Shown here one piece after another: positions 55,618-64,000 of a stretch of 64,000 nt of DNA (position 1 is the stretch's first letter; every line of letters begins with the position of its first letter). The DNA is from Orientallactaga sibirica (taxonomy: Eukaryota; Chordata; Mammalia; Rodentia; Dipodidae): positions 13,290,501 through 13,354,500 of the forward strand of contig JAEOAD010000048.1 of assembly GCA_036365145.1 (NCBI GenBank), in the 5' to 3' direction. Made by a program: the position numbers and the translations under genes. The notes under the pieces were generated by a model. The model was not told the origin of the DNA. It worked only from the letters and a program-made list of their open reading frames with translations, and did no database searches.

Positions 55618-55774
55618 TTTTGTTTTTGGTTTTTTTTGAGGTAGGGTCTCACTCTAGCTCAGGCTGACCTGGAATTCACTATGTAGTCTCAGGTGGCTTT
55701 GAACTCACAGTGATCCTCCTACCTCTGCCTCCCAAATGCTGGGATTAAAGACATGTGTCACCATGCCAGGCTTT
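55618..55774 (-). mobile_element. B1 SINE with TSD
   Basis: Reversed B1 with 'tgtctgtaattt' on both sides (55,606 and 55,777). It sits inside the unclassified dispersed repeat. Confidence 0.95.
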
Positions 55775-55984
55775 ATGTCTGTAATTTAAATAAAGAATTG
55801 GATACACCAGGCTGAGGAGAATGCATTTTAAGCCACCACATTTTACTCAAAAACATCAAGGGTAAGAGTGAGAGGGAGGGTAAGAAAAGTGGCTGGGGTG
55901 AGGGAGAATTTATAGCATGGTCCTAGAGCCCATGGGGAAGAACAAACAAGGGCCCTGGAAACAAAAAACGGGAAAAGGAGTTTT

Positions 55985-56190
55985 TGTTTTTCTTTGAGAG
56001 AGAGAGGCAAATAGAGAGAACAGAAGAGAAAGAGATAATGGGTGCGCCAGGACCTTCAGCCACTGTAAATAAACTCTAGATGCATGCGCCACCTTGTGCA
56101 TCTGCCTTACGTGGGTTCTGAGGAATTGAACCTAGGTCCTTTGGCTTTGCAGGCAAGTGCCTTAAGCATTAAGCCATCTCTCCAACCCCT
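55985..56190 (-). mobile_element. DIP-like SINE
   Basis: Reversed copy with a degraded tail ('gtttttctttgagag'). Confidence 0.9.
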
Positions 56191-56959
56191 GAAAAGTTCA
56201 GGTTTTTCAAAGAGGTGTGAACTTCCAAAGAAATTAAAAGGCTATAAAAATAGTAAAGAAATATCCTTTCCCACCCTGACAGCCTGGTCCCAGAGTGGGA
56301 GAGACATCGTCTTACAGGTACAGTGAAGGCCCAGGCTTGCGACTATGAGCTGCCCAAGAGCCAGAGGGAGAAGAAAGTTCCCCTCCATGAGCCCGGATAT
56401 TTGGAGTCTGCTTTTCAGAATCACACCTGTGTCAGGTGAGTCACCCAACAGGCCTAGGCTCAGAGAAGAGGTCCACCACCATGTGGGGTGCACATGAGAG
56501 AGAGAGAGGAGGGAGTAGATGAGACAAGCAGATGCTGCATCCTGCAACTGAGGTAGGCTTGGCGAGGGTATGATGTAAGTTTCCTCCCTTATGGGCCTCT
56601 TCCATATCTAAGTGCCTAAACACAACCAAAATAAACAAAAAACCATCTGCCTAGTCCCTCTCACTACTTTCCACTGAAGCCTTCTCACATTTATTATTTC
56701 ATCCTCATATCTTTTTTTTATTAGTTGTGTACATAGTGTGTATGCGGTCATGCTGGTACCGTCGTTAGCATCAAACTCCTATCTATTCAGCACTGTCACG
56801 AGTGGGGATGGGAAGAGCCAGCATGCATTCATCTTGCCCACAGGATTGGCATTCATAGGGCATCCATAACTTGTGAAGCTGGCCATCAAGCAGTGTGATT
56901 TCACAGCTCTCCGAGGGTGCCGCAGCTAGCAAATTGATGAAGCAGAATTTACATGATGT
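56191..56959. other. Unique spacer
   Basis: A 101-codon minus frame (56,242-56,547) and others are unrecognisable. No exon or repeat family called. Confidence 0.35.
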
Positions 56960-57210
56960 CCAAGACCAGGGTTCCCACCAGTCCATGGTTTCTTGGACCC
57001 GATTGTATACATGAACTCACTGGAGATCTAATTGAGACATAGATTCTCCTTCTTGTTCTATGTTGATTGTTGGGGTAGGAAGCGTCTGGGTCTTGCATAT
57101 CCCTAGTACATGTTATACCACTGAGCCACATGCCGAGCCCAGCTTCTGCACATTTTAACAAGTTTCCAGGTGACATTAATACAGATGGTCCAGGGAACCC
57201 ACTGAAATGA
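56960..57210 (-). mobile_element. hAT-type transposon remnant with ID-like insertion
   Basis: 'cacattttaacaagtttcca' with 'ggtgacattaatacagatgg' fits a reversed MER-type hAT element like that at 29,968. An ID-like fragment (57,068-57,140, ending 'catgccgagccc') lies inside. Confidence 0.45.
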
Positions 57211-57858
57211 CATTCTCTACTGTTATCTCTGACTGCACAGGTCGTCCTGCCCACCCACCTCTGTATACACCTCTGTCACTCCTGCCGACCATCTGACCTG
57301 TTCCACGGTTACATCTGTGAAGTCAGGGTTTGTTACCAGGAATGAATATACTCATTATGTGAGGCACTCTTGTCACATAAAACGAGCTTCCTCTCAACTG
57401 CAGAAAATCTGATTCAACATTTTGGAAATGGATCTGGAAGTCAGCAGGGGGATTCTCTGCCCTTTCCAGTAGAAATATTCCGTCTGTCTTTTGATGCTTC
57501 CACTTTGCCAATTATCCAAGAGATCCTTCCAGCAGGACCCAGAAAGTGGGCTACCAAAATCGAAGTTCTCCTGAATTTTCCCCCATCATGGGTGGATAGA
57601 TCAACTTCTTTGCCGATCGTACTGAGCGGTCCCAGGACTGGCTGTCTTGCTCCCAGCCCACCTCCAGCCACACCACTCAAGGTCTTCATTCCACTGCCAC
57701 AGACGTGGGCATAAACCTGAGCCTCTCTGGGAAGAATCAAAGTCGCTTCTGATCTAACAAGTGAAGGAGCAAAGAAACATTGCTGCTGTTTTCCTCCCCA
57801 AGTCCTGAGCCCCAGTAATATAGCTGTTAAAAGGCTCGGCTGAGAAATAAGAATTCAG
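57211..57858. other. Unique spacer
   Basis: A 114-codon plus frame (57,370-57,714) and a 99-codon minus frame overlap; neither is recognised and no splice sites support them. Confidence 0.35.
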
Positions 57859-58035
57859 CTGGGAATGGTGGCACACACCTTTAATCCCAGCACTCGGGAG
57901 GCAGAGGTAGGAGGATCACCATGAGTTCGAGGCCACCCTGAGACTACATAGTGAATTCCAGGTCAGCCTGAGCTAGAGTGAGACCCTACCTCGAAAAACA
58001 AAATCATAAAACAAAAAACAAACAAACAAAAAAAG
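57859..58035 (+). mobile_element. B1 SINE
   Basis: Forward full-length B1 with an (AAAC)n tail; 'agaattca' on both sides. Confidence 0.95.
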
Positions 58036-58582
58036 AATTCAAGTGGCTCCTCTGGCTTAAGGATTTTCAAAGACCAGGTCCATGTGCCATTCCATTTTCA
58101 CTGAATTTTTTTTCCCCCTCAATTCCAAAGAAAGCCTCACGTTGAGGGAAACTAGAAAGACATGATGCAGTGATGTCAAATGCTCTCAGGATCCCTCTTT
58201 CCAAAGTCTTTGTTATTTGTATTCAGTATCTATAGTGATAAATTTAAAGACACACGAAGCAGCAGGACTCCAGACACTAGACTATTGTATGGTCCCATCA
58301 CATTGGAACAATGGGCAGAGTCTTGAGCCTGTCTCCAGGCAACAGGAAACGCCAGTCACGGGTTGGACTTGCTGATGGATTTTTTTGGAATTTCACATGC
58401 TTTGTTATCTCAATTATGAGCATGTTAATTCACAAATATTTAGATAAAGTTGCAGATTCTTTGAACTTGAAATCTCTCTTTTCATTGCAAATGGGCTTTG
58501 TTCTGGTTTTGCCTTTTGGTATTTTGTTAATTTTTAGCATTTAGTAAATATTCTCATATTGGGCTTAAAAAAATTTTTTTTC
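58036..58582. other. Unique spacer
   Basis: AT-rich. A 77-codon frame at 58,311 has a hydrophobic end but no recognised similarity. Confidence 0.35.
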
Positions 58583-58730
58583 CCAGCACTTGGGAGGCAG
58601 AGGTAGGAGGATCGCCATGAGTTTGAGGCCACCCTGAGAAGACTACATAGTGAATTCCAGGTCAGCCTGAGACAGAGTAACACCCTACCTCAAAAAACCA
58701 AAAACCAAAACAAAACAACAACAAAAAAAA
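58583..58730 (+). mobile_element. 5'-truncated B1
   Basis: Starts at 'cccagcacttgggaggcaga', missing the first ~35 bases, with a small duplication 'gagaagac' in the middle. Confidence 0.9.
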
Positions 58731-58739
58731 CAGCCAACA

Positions 58740-59330
58740 GTATATAGTCAGCCCTCCTTGTCAGTGGGTTCCACATGTTCAAGTTCCATCAATTTTTAGA
58801 TTAAAAATACATATTTTAATTGTGTCAGTACCAAGCATGTATGGACTTTTTCCTTGTCATTATTTCCTAGAGGATACATAGCAAATATTTACATAACATT
58901 TACATTGTACCAAACCTTGTAAATAATCAAGAGATGATTTAAAGTCTGCAGGAGAATATATATACATGTTATATGCAAACACTATGCCAATTTAAAGTTT
59001 TTTAATTTAATATAATTTAAATTATTTATTTGTGAGAGAGAGAAAGAAAGAAACAGATATATATATAGAGAGAGAATGGACACCCCAGGGCCTCTAGCCA
59101 CTGCAAAGAAACTCCAAATGCATGCACTACCTTGTGCCTCTGGCTTTACGTGGGTACTGGGGAATCGAACCTGGGTCCTTAAGCTTTGCAGTCAAGTGCC
59201 TTAATCACTGAGCCATCTCTGGAGTCCAATGCCATTTTATCTAAGGGATTTGACAAAGGGGTGGAGCTGAGAAGGTGGGAGGTTGGAACCAATAGAGAAC
59301 AAGGGACAACTGTGGATACTAAAGAACAAG
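58740..59330 (+). mobile_element. Tigger-type (TcMar) non-autonomous DNA transposon, split by a SINE
   Basis: 'tagtcagccctccttgtcag', 'ggactttttccttgtcatta', 'tttacataacatttacattg', 'agagatgatttaaagtctgc' and, after the SINE, 'cattttatctaagggatttg' are the successive blocks of a MER2-like Tigger derivative. No transposase is present. Confidence 0.75.
59005..59226 (-). mobile_element. DIP-like SINE inside the Tigger element
   Basis: Reversed full-length copy with an (AT)n stretch in the tail region. Confidence 0.9.
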
Positions 59331-59734
59331 CAATAAAGAAGATTGCATTTATGCATCTATGCTAGTATTTAAATACCAGCAGCATTGCCTCCTAAGCATT
59401 TAGACATGTCTTCAAATTTCCACCATCAGTCTATTTCATTTTGGTCTGGGCTTCAGGTTAGGTATTCTGAAAACCCTGAGGTAATAGACACAAGGCCTGA
59501 CATAAGGGAAACTGCCAACTCATCCCACAGAGAACTCTGCCCTCTGCCTCACAGTCTGCCTCTCTGGGCCCCGTTGGCCTCTGCACTGGGCACTGATTCC
59601 CTTGTGTCACCTCTCACGCATGGCCACCTATTTTGGCAGCATTTTTCCTGGCTGACCTCAGATCCTTCTTTCCATATGATTGGAAGCACTGGCTCTTCCA
59701 GCCCAGATGCAATGACTAGGAACAGAAAAGATCT
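59331..59734. other. Unique spacer under a long frame
   Basis: Start of a 290-codon plus frame (59,385-60,257), the longest in the window. It runs on through a transposon remnant and a SINE, so it is not a gene. No recognised protein in the unique part. Confidence 0.45.
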
Positions 59735-59890
59735 AAGGCTATGCCGTCCACTGTACAGTCACGAGTCACGTATGACTACCTTGCTAAGTCCTTGGTCACA
59801 CTGGCCACATTTCAAATGCTTGGTAGTCATGTGTCACTGGCAGCACAGACGTAGAACATTGCCATCATTACAGAAAGTTCTATGGACCAA
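59735..59890. mobile_element. hAT-type DNA transposon remnant
   Basis: 'ctatgccgtccactgtacag', 'ctggccacatttcaaatgct' and 'cattacagaaagttctatgg' match the well-known mammalian hAT non-autonomous element with 'agccacatttcaagtgc' repeats and short inverted ends. Confidence 0.65.
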
Positions 59891-59966
59891 TCCCAATTTA
59901 ACATGTTCACTCCTGTCCCAATCCCAAGGAGCTGACCATATTCACTTCTCCAAGCCCTCCCCATAC

Positions 59967-60610
59967 AAGTTGTATGAAAGCTGGAGATATTGTTCAGTGG
60001 TTAGGGCACTTGCTGCAAAGCCTAAAGACCCAGGTTTGGTTCCCCAGTACCATGAAAAGCCAGATGCACAAGGTGGTGCATACATCTCGAGTTTGTTTGC
60101 AGTGGCTGGAGGCCCTGGCACACACATTTCTCTCTATATATATCTGTTTCTTTCATCTCTCTCTCTCTTATATATAAATAAATATTTTTTTCTAAAAAGT
60201 TATATGAGGGGCTGGAGAGATTGCTTAGTGGTTAAGGAGTGTGCTTGCAAAGTCTAATGACTGGAGTTCAATTTCCCAGTACCCACATAAAGCCAGATGC
60301 ACAAAGTGGCACATGCATCTGGAGTGTGTTTGCAGTGGCTGGACTCCCTGGTGTGCCCATTTTCTCTCTGCTTGTAAATAAATAAATAAAATTTAATTTT
60401 TTTAAAGTTGTATGAAGGCTGGAGAGATTGCTCGGTGGTTAAGGTGATTGCCTGCAAAGCCCAATGACCTGGGTTTGATTTCCCAGTACCCACATAAAAC
60501 TAAATGCACAAAATGGTGCATACATCTGGAGTTTGTTTGCAGCAGCTGAAGGCCCTTGTGTGCCCATTCTCTGTCTGTCTCTCTTTTCTACCCCCACCTT
60601 TGCTTGCAAA

Positions 60611-60649
<39 letters not shown>

Positions 60650-60906
60650 ATTTAAGTTGTACAAGAGTTGGAGAGATGGATCAGCAGTTAAGACACTTGC
60701 CTGCAAAGCCTAAGGACAAGAATTCAATTCCCCAGTACCCATTAACACCAGACTGTACAAGGTGGCACATGCATCTGGAGTTTATTTGCAGTGGCTAGAG
60801 ACCTGGTGCACCCATTCTCTCTGCCTCTTTCTCTCTCTCTCTCTTTCTCAAAGAAATAAGTAAATAAATGAATAAAGTATGTTTAAATCTTTAAAAGTTG
60901 TATGAA
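59967..60906 (+). mobile_element. Array of four DIP-like SINEs at one target motif
   Basis: SINEs at 59,979-60,196, 60,208-60,404, 60,417-60,653 and 60,666-60,894, all forward. The motif aagttgtatgaa or a one- to three-base variant stands before the first, between each pair and after the last (59,967; 60,197; 60,405; 60,654; 60,895). The four SINEs differ clearly in body sequence; the second and third share 'gagattgct' and 'tttcccagtacccacataaa'. Confidence 0.85.
60609..60651. repeat. (AAAT)n microsatellite
   Basis: About 11 AAAT units forming the tail of the third SINE of the array. Confidence 0.95.
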
Positions 60907-61242
60907 ATGGAAATTGGTTAAGATTGGCATGGCTTGTTAGCATTCTGTTGAGATAGTTCCAAGTATGGCTCAAAGTTCCTTTAGCCTCCTCCACAATGCC
61001 AGTAGCACCATCCGCACCATCTGGATATGCAGATCTCCAAAGACATAGAGTCACAGGATCATGCCTGCAGAAGAATAGCTTGGAGAAAACATTCTGTTGT
61101 TAGCCAGTAAGTGCTTGCTGGCTGCTGCACACAAGACACAACGCTATGGCTCTGGTTGGTGTAAAAAGAAAAGACTTACTGCACTGTCACCTGGCAAGGA
61201 GACCAGAAGCTGTAAGCTCAGATTTGCCCATGGGATGGGTTG
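60907..61242. other. Unique spacer
   Basis: No repeat or gene recognised. Confidence 0.4.
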
Positions 61243-61600
61243 TGTAGCAGACAGCTTCAGGTTCACTGAGATGAACTTCCAGACCAGGCACAGTTATGGA
61301 GGAAGGGATATTTATTGAACCTTACAGATCCAGGGGAAGTTCCATAATGGCAGAAGAAGTTGGCCTGCTTTCATTGGACCAAACACAGAGAGAGAGAGAA
61401 AGCCAAAAGCCACACAGCACAGCACACTTCAGGAACTCCAACTAGGCACGCTTTACATATCTTTAGATTGAAATCCTAAACCCACCACCACACCTTAAGA
61501 TCCGCCCAGTGACACTGCCTCCAGCCAGGTGGCTGCAGATCCAAACTACAAACTAACAAAACTCTGAATATACTGGGGGACATCTATTCAAACTACCACA
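61243..61600 (-). mobile_element. Solo LTR with 5-bp TSD
   Basis: 358 bases with plus-strand ends TG...CA and a perfect 5-bp duplication (ggttg) at 61,238-61,242 and 61,601-61,605. On the minus strand it starts 'tgtggtagtttgaataga' and has an AATAAA signal in 'caataaatatcccttcc' near the 3' end. A 5-bp duplication fits ERVL/MaLR-class elements. There is no internal region or viral gene. Confidence 0.8.
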
Positions 61601-61827
61601 GGTTGCTAACTGGGACATTTATAGGAAGAGTGTATTAATGTCCTTTTGTGAAGATTAAGAGGCTCATTATACCTCTTGTCAGGCAACTTGTTTTTTTTTT
61701 TCCAGGGGGAGTTATCATGCTGTACATGGGGAATTTTGAGTTGTTGACATCCAAAAGTCATTGACCAGATGTATTGGCTTGTTCTGTCAATGTCCAGAGT
61801 TGAACAGCTGGCTCCAAAAGGCAGGAG

Positions 61828-62044
61828 AGCTGGAGAGATGGCTTGCCTGCGAAGCCTAAGAACTCATGTTCGTGTCTCCAGGTCCCACATAGCCAGACAC
61901 AAAGTGATGCAAGCATGCAATCTCGCACATACACACAAGGGGGCACAGGTGTCTGGAATTTGTTTGCAGTAGGCTGAAGGTCCTGGTGTGCCCATTCTCT
62001 CTCCCTCTCTCTCTCACTCTCTCTCAAAAATAAAAATAATAAAA
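61828..62044 (+). mobile_element. DIP-like SINE, long variant
   Basis: Forward copy with the extra body segment ('gatgcaagcatgcaatctcg'). It lacks about 18 bases between the A box and 'gcttgcctgcgaagc'. Confidence 0.85.
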
Positions 62045-62051
62045 GGGCAAG

Positions 62052-62147
62052 AGCAAGGCTGGGAAGATGACTCTATGGATAAAGCATTCACCACTCAAGC
62101 CTAAGGGCCCAGTTCAGTCCTTAGACCCCATGTAAAAAGCCAGAAGC
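62052..62147 (+). mobile_element. Old B2/B3-like SINE fragment
   Basis: 'aaggctgggaagatgactct' to 'gaccccatgtaaaaagccag' is a diverged B2-superfamily head and body, interrupted at its end by a B1. Confidence 0.6.
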
Positions 62148-62297
62148 AGTCAGCATGGTGACGCATGCCTTTAATCCCAGCACTCAGAAGGCAGAGGTAA
62201 GAGGATCACCGTGAGTTGAAGGCCACCCTGAGACTACATAGTGAATTCTAGGTCAGCCTGGGCCAGAGTGAGACCCTACCTTGAAAAAAAAAAAAAA
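62148..62297 (+). mobile_element. B1 SINE with TSD
   Basis: Forward B1 flanked by a 14-bp duplication (aaaaagccagaagc) at 62,134 and about 62,290. Confidence 0.95.
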
Positions 62298-62352
62298 GCC
62301 AGAAGCTGGGACTGGCTTCTATAATACCAGCATGATGAGAGAACAACAGTGT

Positions 62353-62418
62353 ACACACTCCCAGTGACGCTCTTCCTCCACATATACACACTCCCAGTGA
62401 CGCTCTTCCGGGAAGTTT
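62353..62418. repeat. 33-bp minisatellite, two units
   Basis: Unit 'cacactcccagtgacgctct' continuing 'tcctccacatata' occurs twice with a 33-base period (62,354 and 62,387). It lies in unique DNA, about 1.2 kb from the larger cluster at the window end. Confidence 0.9.
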
Positions 62419-62461
62419 TATGTGAGCACAGCAAAAACAGACAAATAAAAGAACAACAATA

Positions 62462-62684
62462 GGGCTGGAGAGATGGCATAGAGGTTAAGGTGCTTGGTTG
62501 CAAAGCCTAAGGACCTAGGTTCAATGATTCAATTCCCCAGGACCCACATAAGCCAGATGCGCAAGGTGGCATCTGGAGTTCATCTGCCGTGGCTAAAGGC
62601 CCTGGAGCACCCATCCTCTCCCTCTTTCTCTCTGTCAAATAAATAAAATAAAAGGAAAAAATACTTAAAAAATAACAACAATAG
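62462..62684 (+). mobile_element. DIP-like SINE with TSD
   Basis: Forward copy with 'aacaacaatag' on both sides (62,451 and 62,674). Confidence 0.95.
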
Positions 62685-62846
62685 CAGCAACAGCAGCAAA
62701 GTAAGATCAAGAGAAATGAAACTGTTCTCTGAGTTCCATATGCACACCATAGCATGCACATGCACACACTCATACACGCTCACACATATACACATGCACA
62801 CTGATATACACGTGCAAACACAGAAAAAAATTTAAGTCAATAAGTA

Positions 62847-62990
62847 AAGAGTCGGGCATGGTGGTGCACACTTCTAATTCCAGCACTCGGAAGGCAGAGG
62901 TAGGAGGGTTGCTGTGAGTTTGAGGCCAGCCTGAGACTACAGAGTGAGTTCCAAGTCAGCCTGGGCTACAGTGAGACCTTACCTGGAGAA
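62847..62990 (+). mobile_element. B1 SINE
   Basis: Forward B1 starting 'agtcgggcatggtggtgcac'. Its tail expands into the purine tract that follows. Confidence 0.9.
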
Positions 62991-63009
62991 ACCAGAAAGA
63001 AGAAAGGAA

Positions 63010-63055
<46 letters not shown>

Positions 63056-63286
63056 AGAGAGAGAGAGAGAGAGGGAGGGAGGGAGGAGAGGAGGGGAGGA
63101 GGGAGGGGAGGGAGGGGGGGAGGGGGAGGGGGGAGGGGAGGGGAGGGGAGGGAGGAGGGGGGGAGAGAGAGGGGAGGAGGAAAGAAGGAAGGAAGGAAGG
63201 AAGAAGAAGGGAGGAAGGAGAGAGAAAGAAAGAAAGAGAGGGAGGGAGAGAAAGGAAGGAAGGAAGGAAGGGAAGAAGAAAGGAAG

Positions 63287-63317
<31 letters not shown>

Positions 63318-63353
63318 AAGAGAGAGAAAGAAAGGAAGGAAGGAGGGAGGGAG
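62991..63353. repeat. Polypurine tract of about 360 bases
   Basis: Almost pure A/G on the plus strand: (GAAA)n, then (GA)n, (GGGA)n-type runs, (GGAA)n and (GAAA)n again. It began as the tail of the B1. Long frames on both strands here (141-160 codons of Lys/Glu/Arg or Ser/Phe/Leu) are simple-sequence artefacts. Confidence 0.95.
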
Positions 63354-63518
63354 GGCAGAAGAGAGAAATGAAGGAAACCAAGAAAGGAGGGAAAAGAAAA
63401 AGAAACTTAAGTATGTTTTCATTTAAAGCATTTATGACCAGGTGTGTGTAGGGCTCAGCTGATTTTACTCAGAACAGTGGAACGACACCATCATAACACA
63501 CTTTATCTCTTTACTGGG
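63346..63518. repeat. Block A: first copy of a 165-bp local sequence
   Basis: Runs from 'gggagggagggcagaagaga' through 'catttaaagcatttatgacc' and 'actcagaacagtggaac' to 'actttatctctttactgggg'. Uninterrupted version of the block repeated at 63,519. Confidence 0.85.
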
Positions 63519-63775
63519 GGAGGGAGGGCAGAAGAGAGAAATGCTGCTCATCTCCTTTATCCAGGAAACCAAGAAAGGAGGGAAAAGAAAAAGAAACTTA
63601 CACTCCCAGTGACGACTTACTTTTTCATTTAAAGCATTTATGACCAGGCTCTTCCTCCACGTACACACTCCCAGGGCTCCAGTATACACACTGAGTTTTA
63701 CTCAGAACAGTGGAACACACTCCCACCATCATAACACTCCCACTTTATCTCTTTCCCTGGGATCTACACACTCCC
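63519..63775. repeat. Block B: second copy with inserted pieces
   Basis: Six segments of block A recur in the same order (63,519-63,543; 63,563-63,600; 63,622-63,648; 63,695-63,716; 63,725-63,737; 63,742-63,754). Between them stand extra pieces, most taken from the 33-bp minisatellite ('cactcccagtgacg', 'ctcttcctccacgtacacac', 'acactccc', 'tccc'). Confidence 0.85.
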
Positions 63776-64000
63776 AGTGGCAAGACACAATCCCAGTGGT
63801 GGCTTCCTCCACGTATACACAATCCCAGCATGCGCTTCCTCCACGTATACACACTCCCAAAGCTGCTCTTCCTCCCTTTATCACTCCCAGTGACGCTCTT
63901 CCTCCACGATACACACTCCCAGAGAGACTTCCTCCAGTATACACTCCCAGTGACGCACTTCCTCCACGTATACACACTCCCAGTGACGCTCTTCCTCCAC
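63649..64000. repeat. 33-bp minisatellite cluster, runs off the window
   Basis: Around ten imperfect units of 'cacactcccagtgacgctct' plus 'tcctccacgtata', irregular before about 63,900 and regular at the end. The 76-82-codon minus-strand frames with repeated GGS/VYTWRK are this repeat read as codons. Confidence 0.9.

Noticed and set aside
59385..60257. 290-codon plus-strand frame, the longest in the window
   Set aside because: It passes through a hAT-type transposon remnant (59,735-59,890) and a complete DIP-like SINE (from 59,979); the tail of the protein is SINE sequence read as codons. No recognised protein in its first part.
62340..62420. Direct repeats that could suggest a CRISPR array
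   Set aside because: The 33-bp units are head to tail without spacers, and the DNA is clearly mammalian; it is a minisatellite.
62944..63426. Frames of 141-160 codons on both strands, rich in Lys/Glu/Arg or Ser/Phe/Leu
   Set aside because: They are the polypurine tract read in different frames, with no complexity.
63729..63977. 76-82-codon minus-strand frames with repeated Gly-Gly-Ser and Val-Tyr-Thr-Trp-Arg-Lys motifs
   Set aside because: They are a translation of the 33-bp minisatellite; because 33 is a multiple of three, any frame gives a repetitive peptide.

Overview
This is repeat-dense nuclear DNA from a rodent. Two kinds of SINE dominate. One is a B1 (7SL-derived) SINE. The other is a tRNA-derived SINE of the B2 superfamily: a head with RNA polymerase III A-box- and B-box-like motifs, a body containing 'ccagatgcacaaggtgg', a CT-rich stretch and an AAATAAATAAA tail. 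I infer that the second is the DIP family of jerboas (Dipodidae, for example Jaculus) and call it 'DIP-like'; no tool was available to confirm family or species. B1 elements, ID-like and B3-like fragments and MaLR-type LTRs all fit a rodent. MIR, hAT/Charlie-type and Tigger-type remnants are the older mammalian layer.

No complete protein-coding gene is visible. Almost every open reading frame runs through a SINE, a microsatellite or unique DNA with no recognisable protein. Two short segments do look like exons: a 120-nt minus-strand internal exon candidate at 18,627-18,746 (GT-AG boundaries, phase 0-0) and a plus-strand terminal exon candidate at 52,332-52,525 (acceptor, 63 codons, stop). I recognise neither gene, and they lie on opposite strands. 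The window therefore reads as intergenic or deep-intronic DNA.

Layout. 1-39,520: unique spacers broken by DIP-like and B1 insertions, many with target-site duplications (TSDs); a 335-bp solo LTR with a 6-bp TSD lies at 23,998-24,332. 39,521-49,033: a direct tandem duplication of about 4.75 kb (copies 39,521-44,266 and 44,265-49,033), roughly 1-2% diverged by eye, with every internal SINE present in both copies. 49,034-59,735: B1-rich spacer, the terminal-exon candidate and a Tigger-type transposon split by a DIP-like SINE. 59,967-60,906: four DIP-like SINEs in a row, each bounded by the same short motif (aagttgtatgaa). 61,243-61,600: a solo LTR with a 5-bp TSD whose relatives are at 11.24 kb and 19.56 kb. 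62,353-64,000: a 33-bp minisatellite at two sites, a 360-bp polypurine tract, and an odd block in which a 165-bp sequence is repeated with minisatellite pieces threaded through it.

No genes here work together as a system. The points most worth a second look are the tandem duplication, the interleaved block at the right end, the same-site SINE array and the two exon candidates. No CRISPR array, tRNA gene, rRNA gene, riboswitch or bacterial-type feature was seen.
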